Source: Leptospira sp. WS60.C2 (GTDB taxonomy: Bacteria > Spirochaetota > Leptospiria > Leptospirales > Leptospiraceae). From it: DNA of 64,000 nucleotides. The notes below the pieces were generated by a model. The model saw only the letters and a program-made list of their open reading frames with translations, was not told where the DNA came from and searched no databases. Positions 37,196 through 47,538 of the stretch are shown in pieces. The position numbers and the translations under genes were made by a program. The first letter of the stretch is position 1, and each line of letters opens with the position of its first letter. The stretch spans positions 3,355,501-3,419,500 of the forward strand of contig NZ_CP162133.1 in NCBI RefSeq assembly GCF_040833955.1, written 5' to 3'.

Positions 37196-38119
37196 TTGCT
37201 TACCCCTCAGATCAATTTATTCAAAAAATCCAACCCCATCCAGGCGCAAGTTTTGGCAAACACCCGTTTGACTCCCGAATTAGGAACAGGGAAACGCCAA
37301 CCGAAAGAAGGTGAAGCAGCAGTCCACCGCATCACAATCGCCATTGATCATTCCGTTTATCCGTACATGATCGGGCAAAGTGCTGGAATCATTCCACCAG
37401 GACTTGATCCAGAAAAACAAGCAAAAGGACTCGCTGACGCCAGTTACACGGTTCGTCTGTATTCCATCGCTTCTCCCTCCTACAGTTTTAACCAAACCAA
37501 AGACAATATCGAATTCATCGTGAAACGGGACAATGTGTATGATGAAAATGGAAACCTACTCCACAAAGGAGTTTGTTCCAATTACCTCTGTGATTTAAAA
37601 CCGGGGGATGTGGTGACCATGACGGGTCCTGCTGGGAAAAAATTCCTCCTACCACAAACGGATTTTTCTGGTGATATTTTCTTTTTTGCAACAGGAACAG
37701 GGATCAGTCCGTTTTTCGGGATGGTGGAAGAATTACTCGTTCAAAAACTCATCCAATTCAAAGGGCAACTTTGGTTGATTTATGGAGCTCCGTATTCAGA
37801 CGAAATCGTACTCCGAGACTACTTTGAAGAAAAAGCAAAAGAGCACTCCAATTTTCATTTTGTAACCGCCATTAGTCGTGAGGAAAAAAATTCCTTTGAT
37901 GGGGGGAAAATGTACATCTCCCACCGTGCAAAAGAAAATGCAGAAGCCATTAAAAATGCTGTGAATGGAAACGGTAAGTTTTATATTTGTGGCGGTCCGA
38001 AGGGAATGGAGAAAGGAGTGATTATGGAACTCATGTCTGCATGTGGAACTGAACTCACGTATGAAGCTTTCAAAAAAGACCTAGAAGAAAAAGACCAATT
38101 ATTTGTAGAGACGTACTAA
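37196..38119 (+). CDS. fpr: Ferredoxin-NADP+ reductase, plastid type
   Basis: A 307-residue FAD enzyme transferring electrons between ferredoxin and NADP(H). Motifs are [11 protein letters not shown] (FAD binding), [32 protein letters not shown] (nicotinamide site), [24 protein letters not shown], and a terminal ETY whose Tyr stacks on the flavin, as in plant-type FNRs. Leptospira is known to have such a plastidic-type FNR, linked to heme oxygenase and oxidative stress. The start is TTG 37196 with AGGA 6 nt upstream. It is 1 nt from the PC4-like gene. Confidence 0.93.
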   Translation: MLTPQINLFKKSNPIQAQVLANTRLTPELGTGKRQPKEGEAAVHRITIAIDHSVYPYMIGQSAGIIPPGLDPEKQAKGLADASYTVRLYSIASPSYSFNQTKDNIEFIVKRDNVYDENGNLLHKGVCSNYLCDLKPGDVVTMTGPAGKKFLLPQTDFSGDIFFFATGTGISPFFGMVEELLVQKLIQFKGQLWLIYGAPYSDEIVLRDYFEEKAKEHSNFHFVTAISREEKNSFDGGKMYISHRAKENAEAIKNAVNGNGKFYICGGPKGMEKGVIMELMSACGTELTYEAFKKDLEEKDQLFVETY

Positions 38120-38120
38120 C

Positions 38121-38342
38121 ATGGCAAAAACAGGAATCATCAAAGACATTGATAAAGGAAGAGGGGAAGTCATCCGCGTGGAGATTTCCGAGTACAAAGG
38201 TCAAACTTTCTTTAACATTCGAGTTTGGTACACAGACCCCAATGGAGAATTAAAACCGACTCAGAAAGGAATCGCCATTGCTCCCACGCTAGTCAGCGAA
38301 CTAAAGGAAGCGATCGAAGAAGCAGAGCGTTGGTTAGCGTAA
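38121..38342 (+). CDS. PC4/Sub1-type ssDNA-binding protein
   Basis: A 73-residue protein almost entirely made of the transcriptional coactivator PC4 domain: [40 protein letters not shown], then the C-terminal helix [17 protein letters not shown]. Bacterial members bind single-stranded DNA and probably dimerise; their role is poorly known. It begins one nucleotide after the FNR stop, so the two are co-transcribed. Confidence 0.88.
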   Translation: MAKTGIIKDIDKGRGEVIRVEISEYKGQTFFNIRVWYTDPNGELKPTQKGIAIAPTLVSELKEAIEEAERWLA

Positions 38343-38346
38343 CGAA

Positions 38347-39993
38347 TTAAACTATCTCATCTCCCTCGTTTGCATACACAATCCTCTGTAAAATTTCTTT
38401 TGCAGAGGATAAATTTTCTGCCACTCGGATGTGGTTGTACAACCTGGTGATTTCGAAAATCCGTTTTACGGAATCATGAATGTTGGTAACAACCAGTTCC
38501 CCACCTCTCTTTCGTAGCCATCCTACAATTTGAATCACCATTCCAATCGCCGAAGAATCAATATGAGAGGTATGGGAAAAATCAAAAATCATATACCGAA
38601 ACCCTTCTGCTATTTTCTGTTCCATGAGTTGTTTGATTTCGGGGCATTTGTATAAATCAATATCACCAGTTGTGTGGTATTCATAAATCTCGTTGTGAAC
38701 AACCACATCTTTGAGATCTATTTTTTCAGGACCTTTTAGTAAAACCTGTGAATTCAAAAAAAGATGTTTATGCAAATCATCCGACTTTGTGATCATTTTC
38801 GATTCTAATACCATCAAACGATTGAGAAGGGAACCGAGAGCATTGGGAGCAAAATGAACATTTGCGCGAATGTCTTGGATAAGGCCGATTAACATTGTTT
38901 TGGCGTCTTCTATATGACCACTTTTGACAAAATCTGTAATTTCTTTGATTCCTTCAGTCGCATTAGCAATTAAGATTTCGACCAGAACATCTGGATCTTG
39001 TTTGCCACGATTTTTTCCTCTTGCAAAAGAAAAGGATTCTTTCACAGTTTCTAAAACATTTTGTTTCAAAAGATTGTAATAGGAAACGTTTACTTCACAA
39101 AAAGGTGTCTCTGTTTTGTGAACCCGATCATCAATTTGTAAACGTAAAACTAAATTACGTAAATCATCCGCTCGTAAGTCTCCCAATTGGAGATTGATTT
39201 TTTGTCTGGAAATGGTTTTGGCATCGCCTATGAATTCATCAAATTCTTCCAAAACTTGATGTGTAGTTTCCGACAAAACTTGTTTCAATCGAACTCCTGG
39301 TGCAAATTGAAGTTCCACATCAATGGCCTGCGCATACAAAGCACCAATATCACCAAATTCTTGAAAAAAAATGTCAGAAGCATTTTCAGGATTGTCGATG
39401 TAATAAAAATTTCCACCACCTGCCTTTGCAATCTCAACTAACATCTCTTCGTTGAAATCATTGCCAACACCGATGGTTGTTGTAGAAATTCCCATCGCCA
39501 AATGGTCTTTGGCAATGCCGACAAGTGCATCTTTTTCTTTGATCCCTAAGGTGGGATTTCCATCGGTCAAAAGAATCACTCGTTTATAAGCATTCGGTAT
39601 GTTGGATTGACTGAGGCTTTTTAAGGCAGAGAGCCAACCTCCACTTAAATTGGTGGATGTTGCGACTTGAATATTTCGAATTTTATCTGTGACAGATACT
39701 TTTTCTGTTAGGTGAGTCACAGGTTGGATGAGTTGGACATCTGAAGAATACGCAACAATCGAAACAGCATCGTGCCTTGTTAACCAATTAACGAGAGAAC
39801 AAGATGCATCGATCACAGCATCCATCTTTTCCCCTTTCATCGACCAACTTTTGTCAATGGTGAGTCCAATCACGAGAGGTTTTCTCTCTTCCACTTTCGG
39901 ATTCGGTGGAGTGCGAAAACGAAGTAAGAGATGATTTTCCTGTACTTCCTTTTCTTGGATGATTGGATATTCCAATTTTGCTTCTAAAAACAT
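38347..39993 (-). CDS. VWA domain fused to a STAS domain
   Basis: A 548-residue cytoplasmic protein. The von Willebrand A domain (about residues 38-230) has an intact MIDAS: Asp47-Ser49-Ser51 in DKSWSMKG, a Thr in STNLSGG, and LLTDGNPT. A central region of about 200 residues is unnamed. The C-terminus (about 440-545) is a STAS domain with DFSHTSHIDSSAIGMVIQIV, including the Ser that anti-sigma kinases phosphorylate in SpoIIAA-like proteins. The start is set at ATG 39993; an upstream ATG at 40086 would overlap queE. This fusion suggests metal-dependent binding joined to a partner-switching signal. Confidence 0.88.
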   Translation of the reverse strand: MFLEAKLEYPIIQEKEVQENHLLLRFRTPPNPKVEERKPLVIGLTIDKSWSMKGEKMDAVIDASCSLVNWLTRHDAVSIVAYSSDVQLIQPVTHLTEKVSVTDKIRNIQVATSTNLSGGWLSALKSLSQSNIPNAYKRVILLTDGNPTLGIKEKDALVGIAKDHLAMGISTTTIGVGNDFNEEMLVEIAKAGGGNFYYIDNPENASDIFFQEFGDIGALYAQAIDVELQFAPGVRLKQVLSETTHQVLEEFDEFIGDAKTISRQKINLQLGDLRADDLRNLVLRLQIDDRVHKTETPFCEVNVSYYNLLKQNVLETVKESFSFARGKNRGKQDPDVLVEILIANATEGIKEITDFVKSGHIEDAKTMLIGLIQDIRANVHFAPNALGSLLNRLMVLESKMITKSDDLHKHLFLNSQVLLKGPEKIDLKDVVVHNEIYEYHTTGDIDLYKCPEIKQLMEQKIAEGFRYMIFDFSHTSHIDSSAIGMVIQIVGWLRKRGGELVVTNIHDSVKRIFEITRLYNHIRVAENLSSAKEILQRIVYANEGDEIV

Positions 39994-40068
39994 GACCTTA
40001 AAAGCAAAGTACGAATAAATGTTTTCGCAAGAACAATTTCGAAGAAACTGACAAGAAGGGATCACACC

Positions 40069-40779
40069 ATGTTCGGTAAAATTCATGAAATCTATTCTTC
40101 TATTTCTGGCGAAGGAATCTCACAAGGGATCCCTACTGTCTTTGTGCGTTTCGCAGGATGTTCTTTACGTTGCGGTAAAACGGAAAATAGAGCGCTTTGG
40201 TGTGATACACCGTACGCACTAGGCCCATACCAAGGAGAGAGTCTATCTATCTCTTCCATTTTAAAATCCATAGAAACTTATGACAAAGACCATGGGTTTC
40301 AAATTTTACTGACTGGGGGCGAACCATTAGAAGGAAAAAACCGAGACATGTCGGTTGCCATTGCGCAATCGATCTTTCAATTTCGAAATGCAAACGGAAA
40401 ACCCTATCCCGCTTCCCGTGTGGAAACCAATGGCAGTGAAAAAATCACACTCGATCCTTTTTTCGTTTTTACAATGGATTATAAATTACCTGGGTCTGGG
40501 ATGGAAGAACGGATGGATGCAGAAAATTTTGAGATCTTAGAAAAGAGACATAATTCACTTGACGAAATTAAGTTCGTTGTGCGTGATAGAATCGACTTTG
40601 AGAGAAGTATCGAAGTCATTCGCGAACAAAAAATACAGACAAATATATTGTATTCGCCAGTCCACGGTGAAGTGGATGCCAAAGAACTAGTTGAATGGAT
40701 TAAAATAGACAACCCACCTAAGTGTCGTTTGTCGCTTCAGATTCATAAAGTGCTTTGGGGAAATCAGAAAGGAGTTTGA
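40069..40779 (+). CDS. queE: 7-carboxy-7-deazaguanine synthase
   Basis: A 236-residue radical SAM enzyme that makes 7-carboxy-7-deazaguanine for queuosine in tRNA. The N-terminus [20 protein letters not shown] is typical; the cluster cysteines are CSLRC and then WCDT after an insertion, as seen in some QueE proteins in place of the strict CX3CX2[10 protein letters not shown] and the ETNGS segment are conserved SAM and substrate motifs. AAGGG lies about 8 nt before the ATG. The stop overlaps the SNF2 gene start. Confidence 0.93.
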   Translation: MFGKIHEIYSSISGEGISQGIPTVFVRFAGCSLRCGKTENRALWCDTPYALGPYQGESLSISSILKSIETYDKDHGFQILLTGGEPLEGKNRDMSVAIAQSIFQFRNANGKPYPASRVETNGSEKITLDPFFVFTMDYKLPGSGMEERMDAENFEILEKRHNSLDEIKFVVRDRIDFERSIEVIREQKIQTNILYSPVHGEVDAKELVEWIKIDNPPKCRLSLQIHKVLWGNQKGV

Positions 40780-43622
40780 TGGATATCCCTACTCAGTTAA
40801 GTTTAGATTTTGAAACAACGGTTGAACCAAAACAATCAAAAGAATATGGGTTTCTAATCGACGAACCTGAGTTAGGTCTCGCAAAAATAACAAAAGAAAC
40901 ATCTACATCAGTAGAATTATTTTTTGAATCGAAAGAAATCTTCCGAACTGTAAACAAGTCCAATCGTAATTTACATTTTTTAAGCCAATACCCTGAGTCT
41001 TTACGTGTTTGGGAAGAATTTCCAAAGGCGATGGAACTTGCCTTAACGGCAAGCCAACTCAAACTCACTTACAATTTTAATAAACTTTCATCCTTATCCA
41101 ATTCTAGAACGCGACTTCTCCCTCACCAGATCGAATCTACATTCATTGTAGCAAACAGTTTAAAACCTCGTTTTATCTTAGCAGATGAAGTGGGTCTTGG
41201 AAAAACCATTGAAGCAGGTCTTGCTGTCAAAGAATTGATGTTCCGCAGGGGCTTAAAGCGAGTCTTAGTCGTTGCACCATCCCCTCTGCTCGTTCAATGG
41301 CAACAAGAAATGAAGAACAAATTCAATGAGGAGTTTGCAATCGTTCGTCGCCGTAATTTTGTGACCAATGGGCCAGACCATTGGAAAAATTTTAACAAAA
41401 TCATCACATCCATCGACTTTATCAAAAACCCAAGGTATGCCGAAGAAATTTTAGCAACCAAATGGGACATTGTTGTATTTGATGAAGCACATCGACTCCG
41501 TCGTGATTATTCCAAAATCACACGCGGATATCTTTTTGCTGAAAAAATTGCACGCAAAACGGAATGTTTGCTCCTTCTCACTGCCACACCGTTTCGTGGA
41601 AAATTAGAAGAGTTATTCTATCTCATGCATTTAGTGGATCCGAATATTTTAGGTCCCTATCACACCTTTATCAACGATTACGTCGTAGGCCAAAAAGGGG
41701 ATCTCAAGGAAAAAATCTCCAAAGTTCTCCTACGTCGACGTAAGGTAGAAGTGGGTGGGTTTACCAAACGTTTTGCAAAAACGGTTCGTATCGATTTATC
41801 ACCCATTGAACGAGCGTTCTATGATGAAACAACTGAGTATGTAAAACGCGAATACAATATGGCAATGGGAACCAAAAACCGCGCCATTGGATTTGTGATG
41901 GTAGTGTTTCAGAAATTACTCGATTCTTCTGTCATTGCCTTACTTTCTGCTCTCCAAAAACGTAAGTTTATGTTGGAATCCAAATTCCATTATATGAAAT
42001 CGCAAGAAACCACCTTGGATGACTGGGATTTGGATGAAACAGAAGGGGTAGAAGATTTTATCACTGAGCTAGAAGACGAAGAGATGTCCAGTTTTCAAAG
42101 AATCAAACGTGAGTTGTTTACTCTCAATCGATTGATCCATTTAGGAAAACAAATCAAAGAAGATAAAAAGACACAAAAACTAAAAGAAACTCTTTATCGT
42201 TTAAAAAAAGAGGGTCATAAAAAATTCATCATCTTCACACAATTCCGAACCACACAAGACCACTTACAATCTGTGTTAGAACCTGACTTTAAAGTCTCTC
42301 CTTTCCATGGATCTTTAAGTATGGATGAAAAAGAAGTGGCGATTCAAAAATTCAAAGAAGACTACGAAATTCTGATTTGTACAGAAGCAGGTGGAGAAGG
42401 ACGTAACTTACAATTTGCAAACATTCTCTTCAATTACGATCTACCTTGGAGTCCGTTAAAAATTGAACAAAGGATTGGAAGGATTCATCGTTTCGGACAA
42501 AAAGACAATGTTTATATTTTTAATTTTGCTTCCAAAGACACAGTTGCGGAACGAATCTTAGAAGTACTTACCAATAAAATCCGTTTGTTTGAAGAATCAA
42601 TTGGCGCTTCTGATGATTTGCTCGGAACCATCGAAGAAGAATTGGATTTTAATTCGAGTTTGATGAAATTCATCACAGGAACCAAGACCAAAGAAGAACT
42701 CGAAACCGAATTTGACCTTCGCATCCAAGTGGCGCAAAAAGGTTTTGAAAAATTAAACGCCTTAGTCACTCCCAAGGTGCTAGATTTTAACTTAAAAGAC
42801 TACTACGATCATACGTTAGAAGAAAGAGAATGGAACAATAGTCACTTAGAAGAAGTTGTATCAGAAGGATCCAAATTTTTCCAAAATCAATTACCTGGTT
42901 CCTTAACAGCCATAGGTAAAGGTTCCTATGAATATAAAAATCAAGAAGGAAAAGTCAGAAAGGCAACCTTTGATTCCGATTTGGCACTTACAAATGATTC
43001 GCTTGAGTTTATGGCCTTCGGCCATCCTTTTGTAGAAAAGGTAACAGAACTTCTCACGCAAAGTAATGTCGGCCGTAAAAAAAAGTATATCTACTCAAAT
43101 GAGTTAGGACAAAAAATCCTTTTTGTTTTCCAGGTTGAATTTGAATTTTCACTCAAACGAAAAGATCTCTTTTTCATCGAATACGATCTAAAAAAGAAAA
43201 AATCCATAGTATTAACTGACAAACCAAAAGAATGGATCGAAGGGAAAACCTATATCCCAGAAAAAGAAATTCCTCTCTCCAAATTAGAAGAAGCCTTTAT
43301 TCAATGTTATCCGATTGTAGAATCAGAAGCTGAAAGTAAAAAAGAGACTCTTCGTAAGGAAACATTATCTATCTTCCAAAAAGAAGAATACAAGGTAGAA
43401 CTTTCCCACCAAAAAACGATTCGCCAACTCGAAGAAAAATTAATGCGTCAAGAAGCTGCTTATAAATGGGACAACCGTCCTGAAAAAAAAGCAGTCCTTC
43501 ACAAAACAATGAAAGAAATCCAAAGAGCAAAGGATGAGTTTACAGTGGAAATGCGCAAAATCAAAAATGGAGCGAAAATTTTCCACAGAATCCAACTTTT
43601 CCAAACATATATCAGCATTTAA
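40779..43622 (+). CDS. SNF2/RapA-type DEAH helicase
   Basis: A 947-residue Swi2/Snf2-family ATPase. Motif [16 protein letters not shown] lies at about residues 135-149, DEAH at about 235, TATPF follows, and the C-terminal helicase half has [20 protein letters not shown] and [11 protein letters not shown]. The arrangement resembles RapA, which recycles RNA polymerase, although RapA's own accessory domains are not clear. The C-terminal 250 residues are charged with coiled-coil segments. ATG 40779 overlaps the queE TGA and has AAAGGAG 5 nt upstream, so translation is coupled. Confidence 0.9.
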   Translation: MDIPTQLSLDFETTVEPKQSKEYGFLIDEPELGLAKITKETSTSVELFFESKEIFRTVNKSNRNLHFLSQYPESLRVWEEFPKAMELALTASQLKLTYNFNKLSSLSNSRTRLLPHQIESTFIVANSLKPRFILADEVGLGKTIEAGLAVKELMFRRGLKRVLVVAPSPLLVQWQQEMKNKFNEEFAIVRRRNFVTNGPDHWKNFNKIITSIDFIKNPRYAEEILATKWDIVVFDEAHRLRRDYSKITRGYLFAEKIARKTECLLLLTATPFRGKLEELFYLMHLVDPNILGPYHTFINDYVVGQKGDLKEKISKVLLRRRKVEVGGFTKRFAKTVRIDLSPIERAFYDETTEYVKREYNMAMGTKNRAIGFVMVVFQKLLDSSVIALLSALQKRKFMLESKFHYMKSQETTLDDWDLDETEGVEDFITELEDEEMSSFQRIKRELFTLNRLIHLGKQIKEDKKTQKLKETLYRLKKEGHKKFIIFTQFRTTQDHLQSVLEPDFKVSPFHGSLSMDEKEVAIQKFKEDYEILICTEAGGEGRNLQFANILFNYDLPWSPLKIEQRIGRIHRFGQKDNVYIFNFASKDTVAERILEVLTNKIRLFEESIGASDDLLGTIEEELDFNSSLMKFITGTKTKEELETEFDLRIQVAQKGFEKLNALVTPKVLDFNLKDYYDHTLEEREWNNSHLEEVVSEGSKFFQNQLPGSLTAIGKGSYEYKNQEGKVRKATFDSDLALTNDSLEFMAFGHPFVEKVTELLTQSNVGRKKKYIYSNELGQKILFVFQVEFEFSLKRKDLFFIEYDLKKKKSIVLTDKPKEWIEGKTYIPEKEIPLSKLEEAFIQCYPIVESEAESKKETLRKETLSIFQKEEYKVELSHQKTIRQLEEKLMRQEAAYKWDNRPEKKAVLHKTMKEIQRAKDEFTVEMRKIKNGAKIFHRIQLFQTYISI

Positions 43623-43661
43623 TTTCATTTACATAAATTTTCCTCAGCAGATGATTTGGGA

Positions 43662-44918
43662 ATGTCCCTTCCCAAAATTGCTTTTTGGAAACAAATTTTC
43701 ATCTCTCTGTTGTTAGGTTTAGCTGTTGGGATCGGTTTCCATCCCGAAACTGGTCTTATGAGTGCCGAAACAATCAAACCGTATCTAAGTTGGTTGAAAC
43801 TTCCTGGTGACCTTTTTTTAAACCTGCTTCAAATGATCATGATACCACTTGTGATCGTTTCCATTGCGCTTGGAGTTTCGAGTTTAAAAAATTTAAAAGA
43901 CCTATGGAACTTAGGAAGTAAAACCTTACTCTATTTTATTTTTACAACCATTGTCGCAGTGAGTATTGGAATCCTTTTAACTTCCATTACGAAACCGGGA
44001 AACCAAATCCAAACCAAAATTCAAAATCAAACGATTTCGGTCCAAACACAAAGCGACAAAGGAACAGAAGAATCCATTCCAGAAATTATCGCAAACATCA
44101 TCCCTAAAAACATTGTGAATGTTTGGTCAAAACAACAAATGTTATCCATTGTGTTCCTAGGTATGATCCTTGGGATATTCTTTCTGACCTCAAAAGAATC
44201 AGGTACAGCGCTCAAAGCCTTTTGCCATTCTTTGGAAAGTTTTTGTTTATGGGTTGTATCAACTGCGATGAAACTAGCACCATTGGCAGTGTTTGGTCTG
44301 ATGAGTTTTGCCATGTTGCAGATTGGATTCTCTTTGGTATATGGTTTACTGACTTACATTCTAACGGTGTTAGCCGGCCTCTTTTTAGTATTATTGTTTT
44401 ATAGCGCCCTACTGTTTCTGTTTACGAAACAAAACCCGTTTGTGTTCTTTCACCAAATTCGTGAGATTCCAATATTGGGTTTTTCTACTTCAAGTTCTAG
44501 TTCGGTTTTGCCATATTCTTTGAAAATTGCGAAAGAAAAGTTAAAACTAAAAGAAACAGTTGCTGATTTTGTTTTACCATTGGGGGCAACCATCAATATG
44601 GATGGTACTGCTCTTTACCAAGCAGTTGCCACGGTATTCCTAAGCCAAGTATACCAAATTGAACTTAGCACAGTAGATTTGTTTTTGTTAGTTGGAACCG
44701 TCACAGCGGCATCAATTGGAACGGCTGCGACCCCTGGTGTCGGCCTTGTCATTTTATCTTCGATTCTGCATACCTTTCATATTCCGATAGAAGGCATTGC
44801 GATTCTTTTTGGTGTTGACCGGTTTTTGGATATGTGCAGAACTTCAGTAAATCTGACCGGCGATCTCTCGTGCGCTTATATCATGAACCATATCTGGAAG
44901 GAAGACACACAAATATGA
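43662..44918 (+). CDS. Dicarboxylate/amino acid:cation symporter (DAACS family)
   Basis: A 418-residue transporter of the GltP/DctA family with about eight helices and two re-entrant loops. Hallmarks are the serine-rich SSSSVLPYSLKIA, GATINMDGTALYQAVATVF (sodium-site NMDGT), TPGVG and DRFLDMCRTSVNLTGD at the substrate site. The Arg in MCRT favours an acidic substrate such as glutamate, aspartate or a C4-dicarboxylate. ATG 43662 is preferred to TTG 43656. It overlaps the next gene by 4 nt. Confidence 0.92.
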   Translation: MSLPKIAFWKQIFISLLLGLAVGIGFHPETGLMSAETIKPYLSWLKLPGDLFLNLLQMIMIPLVIVSIALGVSSLKNLKDLWNLGSKTLLYFIFTTIVAVSIGILLTSITKPGNQIQTKIQNQTISVQTQSDKGTEESIPEIIANIIPKNIVNVWSKQQMLSIVFLGMILGIFFLTSKESGTALKAFCHSLESFCLWVVSTAMKLAPLAVFGLMSFAMLQIGFSLVYGLLTYILTVLAGLFLVLLFYSALLFLFTKQNPFVFFHQIREIPILGFSTSSSSSVLPYSLKIAKEKLKLKETVADFVLPLGATINMDGTALYQAVATVFLSQVYQIELSTVDLFLLVGTVTAASIGTAATPGVGLVILSSILHTFHIPIEGIAILFGVDRFLDMCRTSVNLTGDLSCAYIMNHIWKEDTQI

Positions 44919-45766
44919 AAAAAATCAGTTTCGTTTTACTCATCGGAATCACACTGTTTTTCATTCACTGCGACAAAAAGAAAGACCCATTGGATGATTT
45001 TGAATCCAACTTACTTTGCTCAACACTTGCCATCTGTAACGGAGAAACTCCTGCCAAAACAGGAATCATTGGCGATAGTTGGACAGACCTTCTCTTTGGA
45101 ATTCCCCTCGTGGAAACTCTCAGACCTCAGTTAGAGAATCGTTTTGGATATAAATTTGCGGGTGCTACACTTGGTGGCAAAACCTTACAACAAGTGGTGA
45201 GCCAAGGATTACAATTTCAAGTCATTGACCAAGGTGGTGCCGACATGAAAGTAGTGATACTTTCATTAGGTGGAAATGACATCCAGGCCAATTTAAATGA
45301 ATACATTGGTAATATTCCTGGTGTTCAAGCCCAACGATTTGCTCAAATCAAAGCAAATCTAAAACAGCTCATCATCACTGGAAATGCATACAAAATTGCT
45401 CGATTTGGTGGAGCACCTCTCAAATGGATCATCCATGGGTATGATTATCCAAATCCATTTATGCCTCCTGTCATTGCAGGTTCTGATGAGGGTTGTAAAA
45501 CCAAATTTGATCGAGTGGGTTTGGTCGTTCCCAATGCAGCCGAGTTTACAGCAAGCCAACTTGATGCCTTCAACAACTTACTTGTGGAGATCACAAGAGA
45601 AGAGCCAACTCTAATCTATGTCGATTTGCGAAATACTTTAGGTGGTAGACCAAGTTCGAGGGCTGAATTGATGTTAGATTGTATTCATGCAAATAACTTA
45701 GGATATACTTTACTAACAGATAAGTTAGCAAGATTGATCTACCCATTCACCAACATAGGATTCTAA
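44915..45766 (+). CDS. SGNH/GDSL-hydrolase lipoprotein
   Basis: A 283-residue lipoprotein (candidate Cys19 in FFIHCDKKK). The SGNH blocks are visible: GIIGDSWTDL (nucleophilic Ser), LGGNDIQANL (oxyanion Gly and Asn) and DCIHANNLGY (catalytic Asp and His). Such enzymes are esterases or lipases acting in the envelope. The ATG overlaps the symporter stop (ATGA), and the following outer membrane protein gene begins 2 nt after this stop, so the three form an operon. Confidence 0.88.
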   Translation: MKKISFVLLIGITLFFIHCDKKKDPLDDFESNLLCSTLAICNGETPAKTGIIGDSWTDLLFGIPLVETLRPQLENRFGYKFAGATLGGKTLQQVVSQGLQFQVIDQGGADMKVVILSLGGNDIQANLNEYIGNIPGVQAQRFAQIKANLKQLIITGNAYKIARFGGAPLKWIIHGYDYPNPFMPPVIAGSDEGCKTKFDRVGLVVPNAAEFTASQLDAFNNLLVEITREEPTLIYVDLRNTLGGRPSSRAELMLDCIHANNLGYTLLTDKLARLIYPFTNIGF

Positions 45767-45768
45767 CA

Positions 45769-46581
45769 ATGAAACAAACTTATTTAGTATTAATTTTATT
45801 TTTCGCCTTAGTATCTAATATTCACGCACAATATGGAGATAAAGGTTTTGCCCATCCATTACAAATTGAACCGGTTGCAGTTTATTCTAAAATCCGAGGA
45901 AACTTAGGATATTGGGATAAAAACTTCAACCAAGTAAAAGAAATCAATAAGAATGTAAGTGTAGAAGGTGAATATAAGTTTACCGAATCCTTTTCAGTCA
46001 TTTCTTCTCTTGGTCGAACTGAGTACTCCCAAACAGATACAGCAAAGGAAGTGACTTGGGATCGATATAATTTGGGTCTTAAGTACGGAAAGGTTTTTGA
46101 TTTGGGTAGTTCCCAGTTATTGATCGGTGGTGGTTTACGCGTATATGATAAAAAAAGAAATTCATTGTTTCGCGAATATGAAAATCCTGATTATTACTTA
46201 ATCCGTCCTAATTTTGGAGTTGGATACAAATACGGAATGTTTCAAATCATGACGGAGTTCAGGTTCCAATCGGAAACCAACAAACACGGAAGAGAATCGA
46301 AATTAGAAGAGTTCAAACGATACTACCAAGTAGGTGTCGCTCCATCCTTTGGAATCACTGATTCGATTCGTGTATTTACAGAATTAGAATACAGAGAGCC
46401 GATTGATAAAACTGCCGATCGAAATCTTCGCTATTTTAATTTTTTTCCAGGAATTTCCATGAACACACAAAGTTTAGGAACTTTCAGTTTCAGTTTATCG
46501 TTTGGTATGCTTCCTAAAGAAGATAATGCGATCGACCGTGGAATTCGATTTTCTTATTTTTATTTTTTTGATACCAACTAA
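45769..46581 (+). CDS. Putative outer membrane beta-barrel protein
   Basis: A 270-residue exported protein with a signal peptide cleaved after VSNIHA. The mature sequence has alternating aromatic/polar strands (YNLGLKYGKVFDLGSSQLLI, FGVGYKYGMFQIMTEFRFQS) and ends in a strand rich in Phe and Tyr, as expected of a 10-14-strand barrel. No specific family is recognised. It belongs to the symporter-SGNH operon. Confidence 0.75.
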   Translation: MKQTYLVLILFFALVSNIHAQYGDKGFAHPLQIEPVAVYSKIRGNLGYWDKNFNQVKEINKNVSVEGEYKFTESFSVISSLGRTEYSQTDTAKEVTWDRYNLGLKYGKVFDLGSSQLLIGGGLRVYDKKRNSLFREYENPDYYLIRPNFGVGYKYGMFQIMTEFRFQSETNKHGRESKLEEFKRYYQVGVAPSFGITDSIRVFTELEYREPIDKTADRNLRYFNFFPGISMNTQSLGTFSFSLSFGMLPKEDNAIDRGIRFSYFYFFDTN

Positions 46582-46587
46582 CTTGTC

Positions 46588-46905
46588 ATGAAGTGTAGTG
46601 TTGGATGGGTTTGGATTTTCTTTTTGGTAAACTGCCTCAGCATCCAAATAGGAAATCCTTCCATCACAATACTCCAAAACAAAGGCCAATCAGGTTGGCA
46701 CTCTCCAGGAAAACTACCCTCACCTGGGGACACCTATGTCGAATCTTGTACAACAAATTATTTTGGACTGGTAAGTATCGGAAACGCCAGTTATGATTGG
46801 GTATCAAAAAAATCCAGGTTCAAAGAAATTCATAGTTTGGATCATATTTATAAAAACCAATATTTCTTTTTGCAAGAATTGTGTTTGCGAATCACAGGTG
46901 TATGA
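46588..46905 (+). CDS. TRL-like lipoprotein, third copy
   Basis: A 105-residue lipoprotein (candidate Cys16, FFLVNC) with the TRL-like plan: SITILQNKGQSGWHSPG, then ESCTTNYFGLVSIGNASYD, then a basic segment and a final LCLRITGV. The GNAS-Y/F motif after a Cys-containing helix is shared with the proteins at 21737 and 47227. It overlaps the next gene by 4 nt. Function unknown. Confidence 0.75.
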   Translation: MKCSVGWVWIFFLVNCLSIQIGNPSITILQNKGQSGWHSPGKLPSPGDTYVESCTTNYFGLVSIGNASYDWVSKKSRFKEIHSLDHIYKNQYFFLQELCLRITGV

Positions 46906-47147
46906 AACAAAACATTGAGTCGTTAAAAGAATTCTCTAAAAAATTAAAGAGTGGTTTGATTTACGAAGAAATCGAATCTAAGCTGAAAGAATTTCATTCC
47001 AAAAAAAACCAAAAACACAACAAATCGTTGGATGCATTGACTGAGAAAATTCGAAAAAAAGAATTACAAATCGAAAAACTTTATGATGATATCATCCTTT
47101 TACAAAACCAATTGTCAGAGCTCCTGGACAAAGAACTTCAAAAATAG
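46902..47147 (+). CDS. Small coiled-coil protein
   Basis: An 81-residue, Lys/Glu-rich, wholly helical protein with leucine spacing typical of a coiled coil (KKELQIEKLYDDIILLQNQL). There is no signal peptide, so it is probably cytoplasmic. The ATG overlaps the stop of the TRL-like gene upstream. No family is recognised. Confidence 0.65.
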   Translation: MKQNIESLKEFSKKLKSGLIYEEIESKLKEFHSKKNQKHNKSLDALTEKIRKKELQIEKLYDDIILLQNQLSELLDKELQK

Positions 47148-47226
47148 AATTTACATTCACTGTCCATTATTATCCATCCTGTTTTCTTTTTCTCTACGTT
47201 CCCATTTTCTCAAATTGGTTCTACTC

Positions 47227-47511
47227 ATGATGTTTCCGATCGTGTTTTTACAATGTGCCAGTTCTGGTTTTGGAACCCAGGGTATGTTGTATGAAAACCA
47301 GAGAATCTCCCTTATGGAAACGGGAACCCCAGCCACAAAGGAAGGTTTTGCCTGTGCGAAATCCTACCTTGGGCTTGTGGCACTTGGAAATGCCTCAATG
47401 GAAGAAGCCCAGAAGCAGGGAAACATCCGAGAAATTACGTCTATTGAACTAGAAACTTACAATTTCCTCGGGATTTACGCAAAACTATGTACGGTAACAA
47501 AAGGAAATTAG
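47227..47511 (+). CDS. TRL-like lipoprotein, fourth copy
   Basis: About 94 residues from ATG 47227; TTG 47215 would give 98 and a slightly longer signal. The lipobox VFLQC is followed by ASSGFGTQGMLYENQ, a charged segment, ACAKSYLGLVALGNASMEEA and a final YAKLCTVTKGN, so the TRL-like order is intact and closest to the protein at 21737. The signal peptide needs a basic N-region that neither start provides clearly, so the start remains open. Confidence 0.72.
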   Translation: MMFPIVFLQCASSGFGTQGMLYENQRISLMETGTPATKEGFACAKSYLGLVALGNASMEEAQKQGNIREITSIELETYNFLGIYAKLCTVTKGN

Positions 47512-47538
47512 TCGAAACTAAGAACAGAGCAATTGGAT

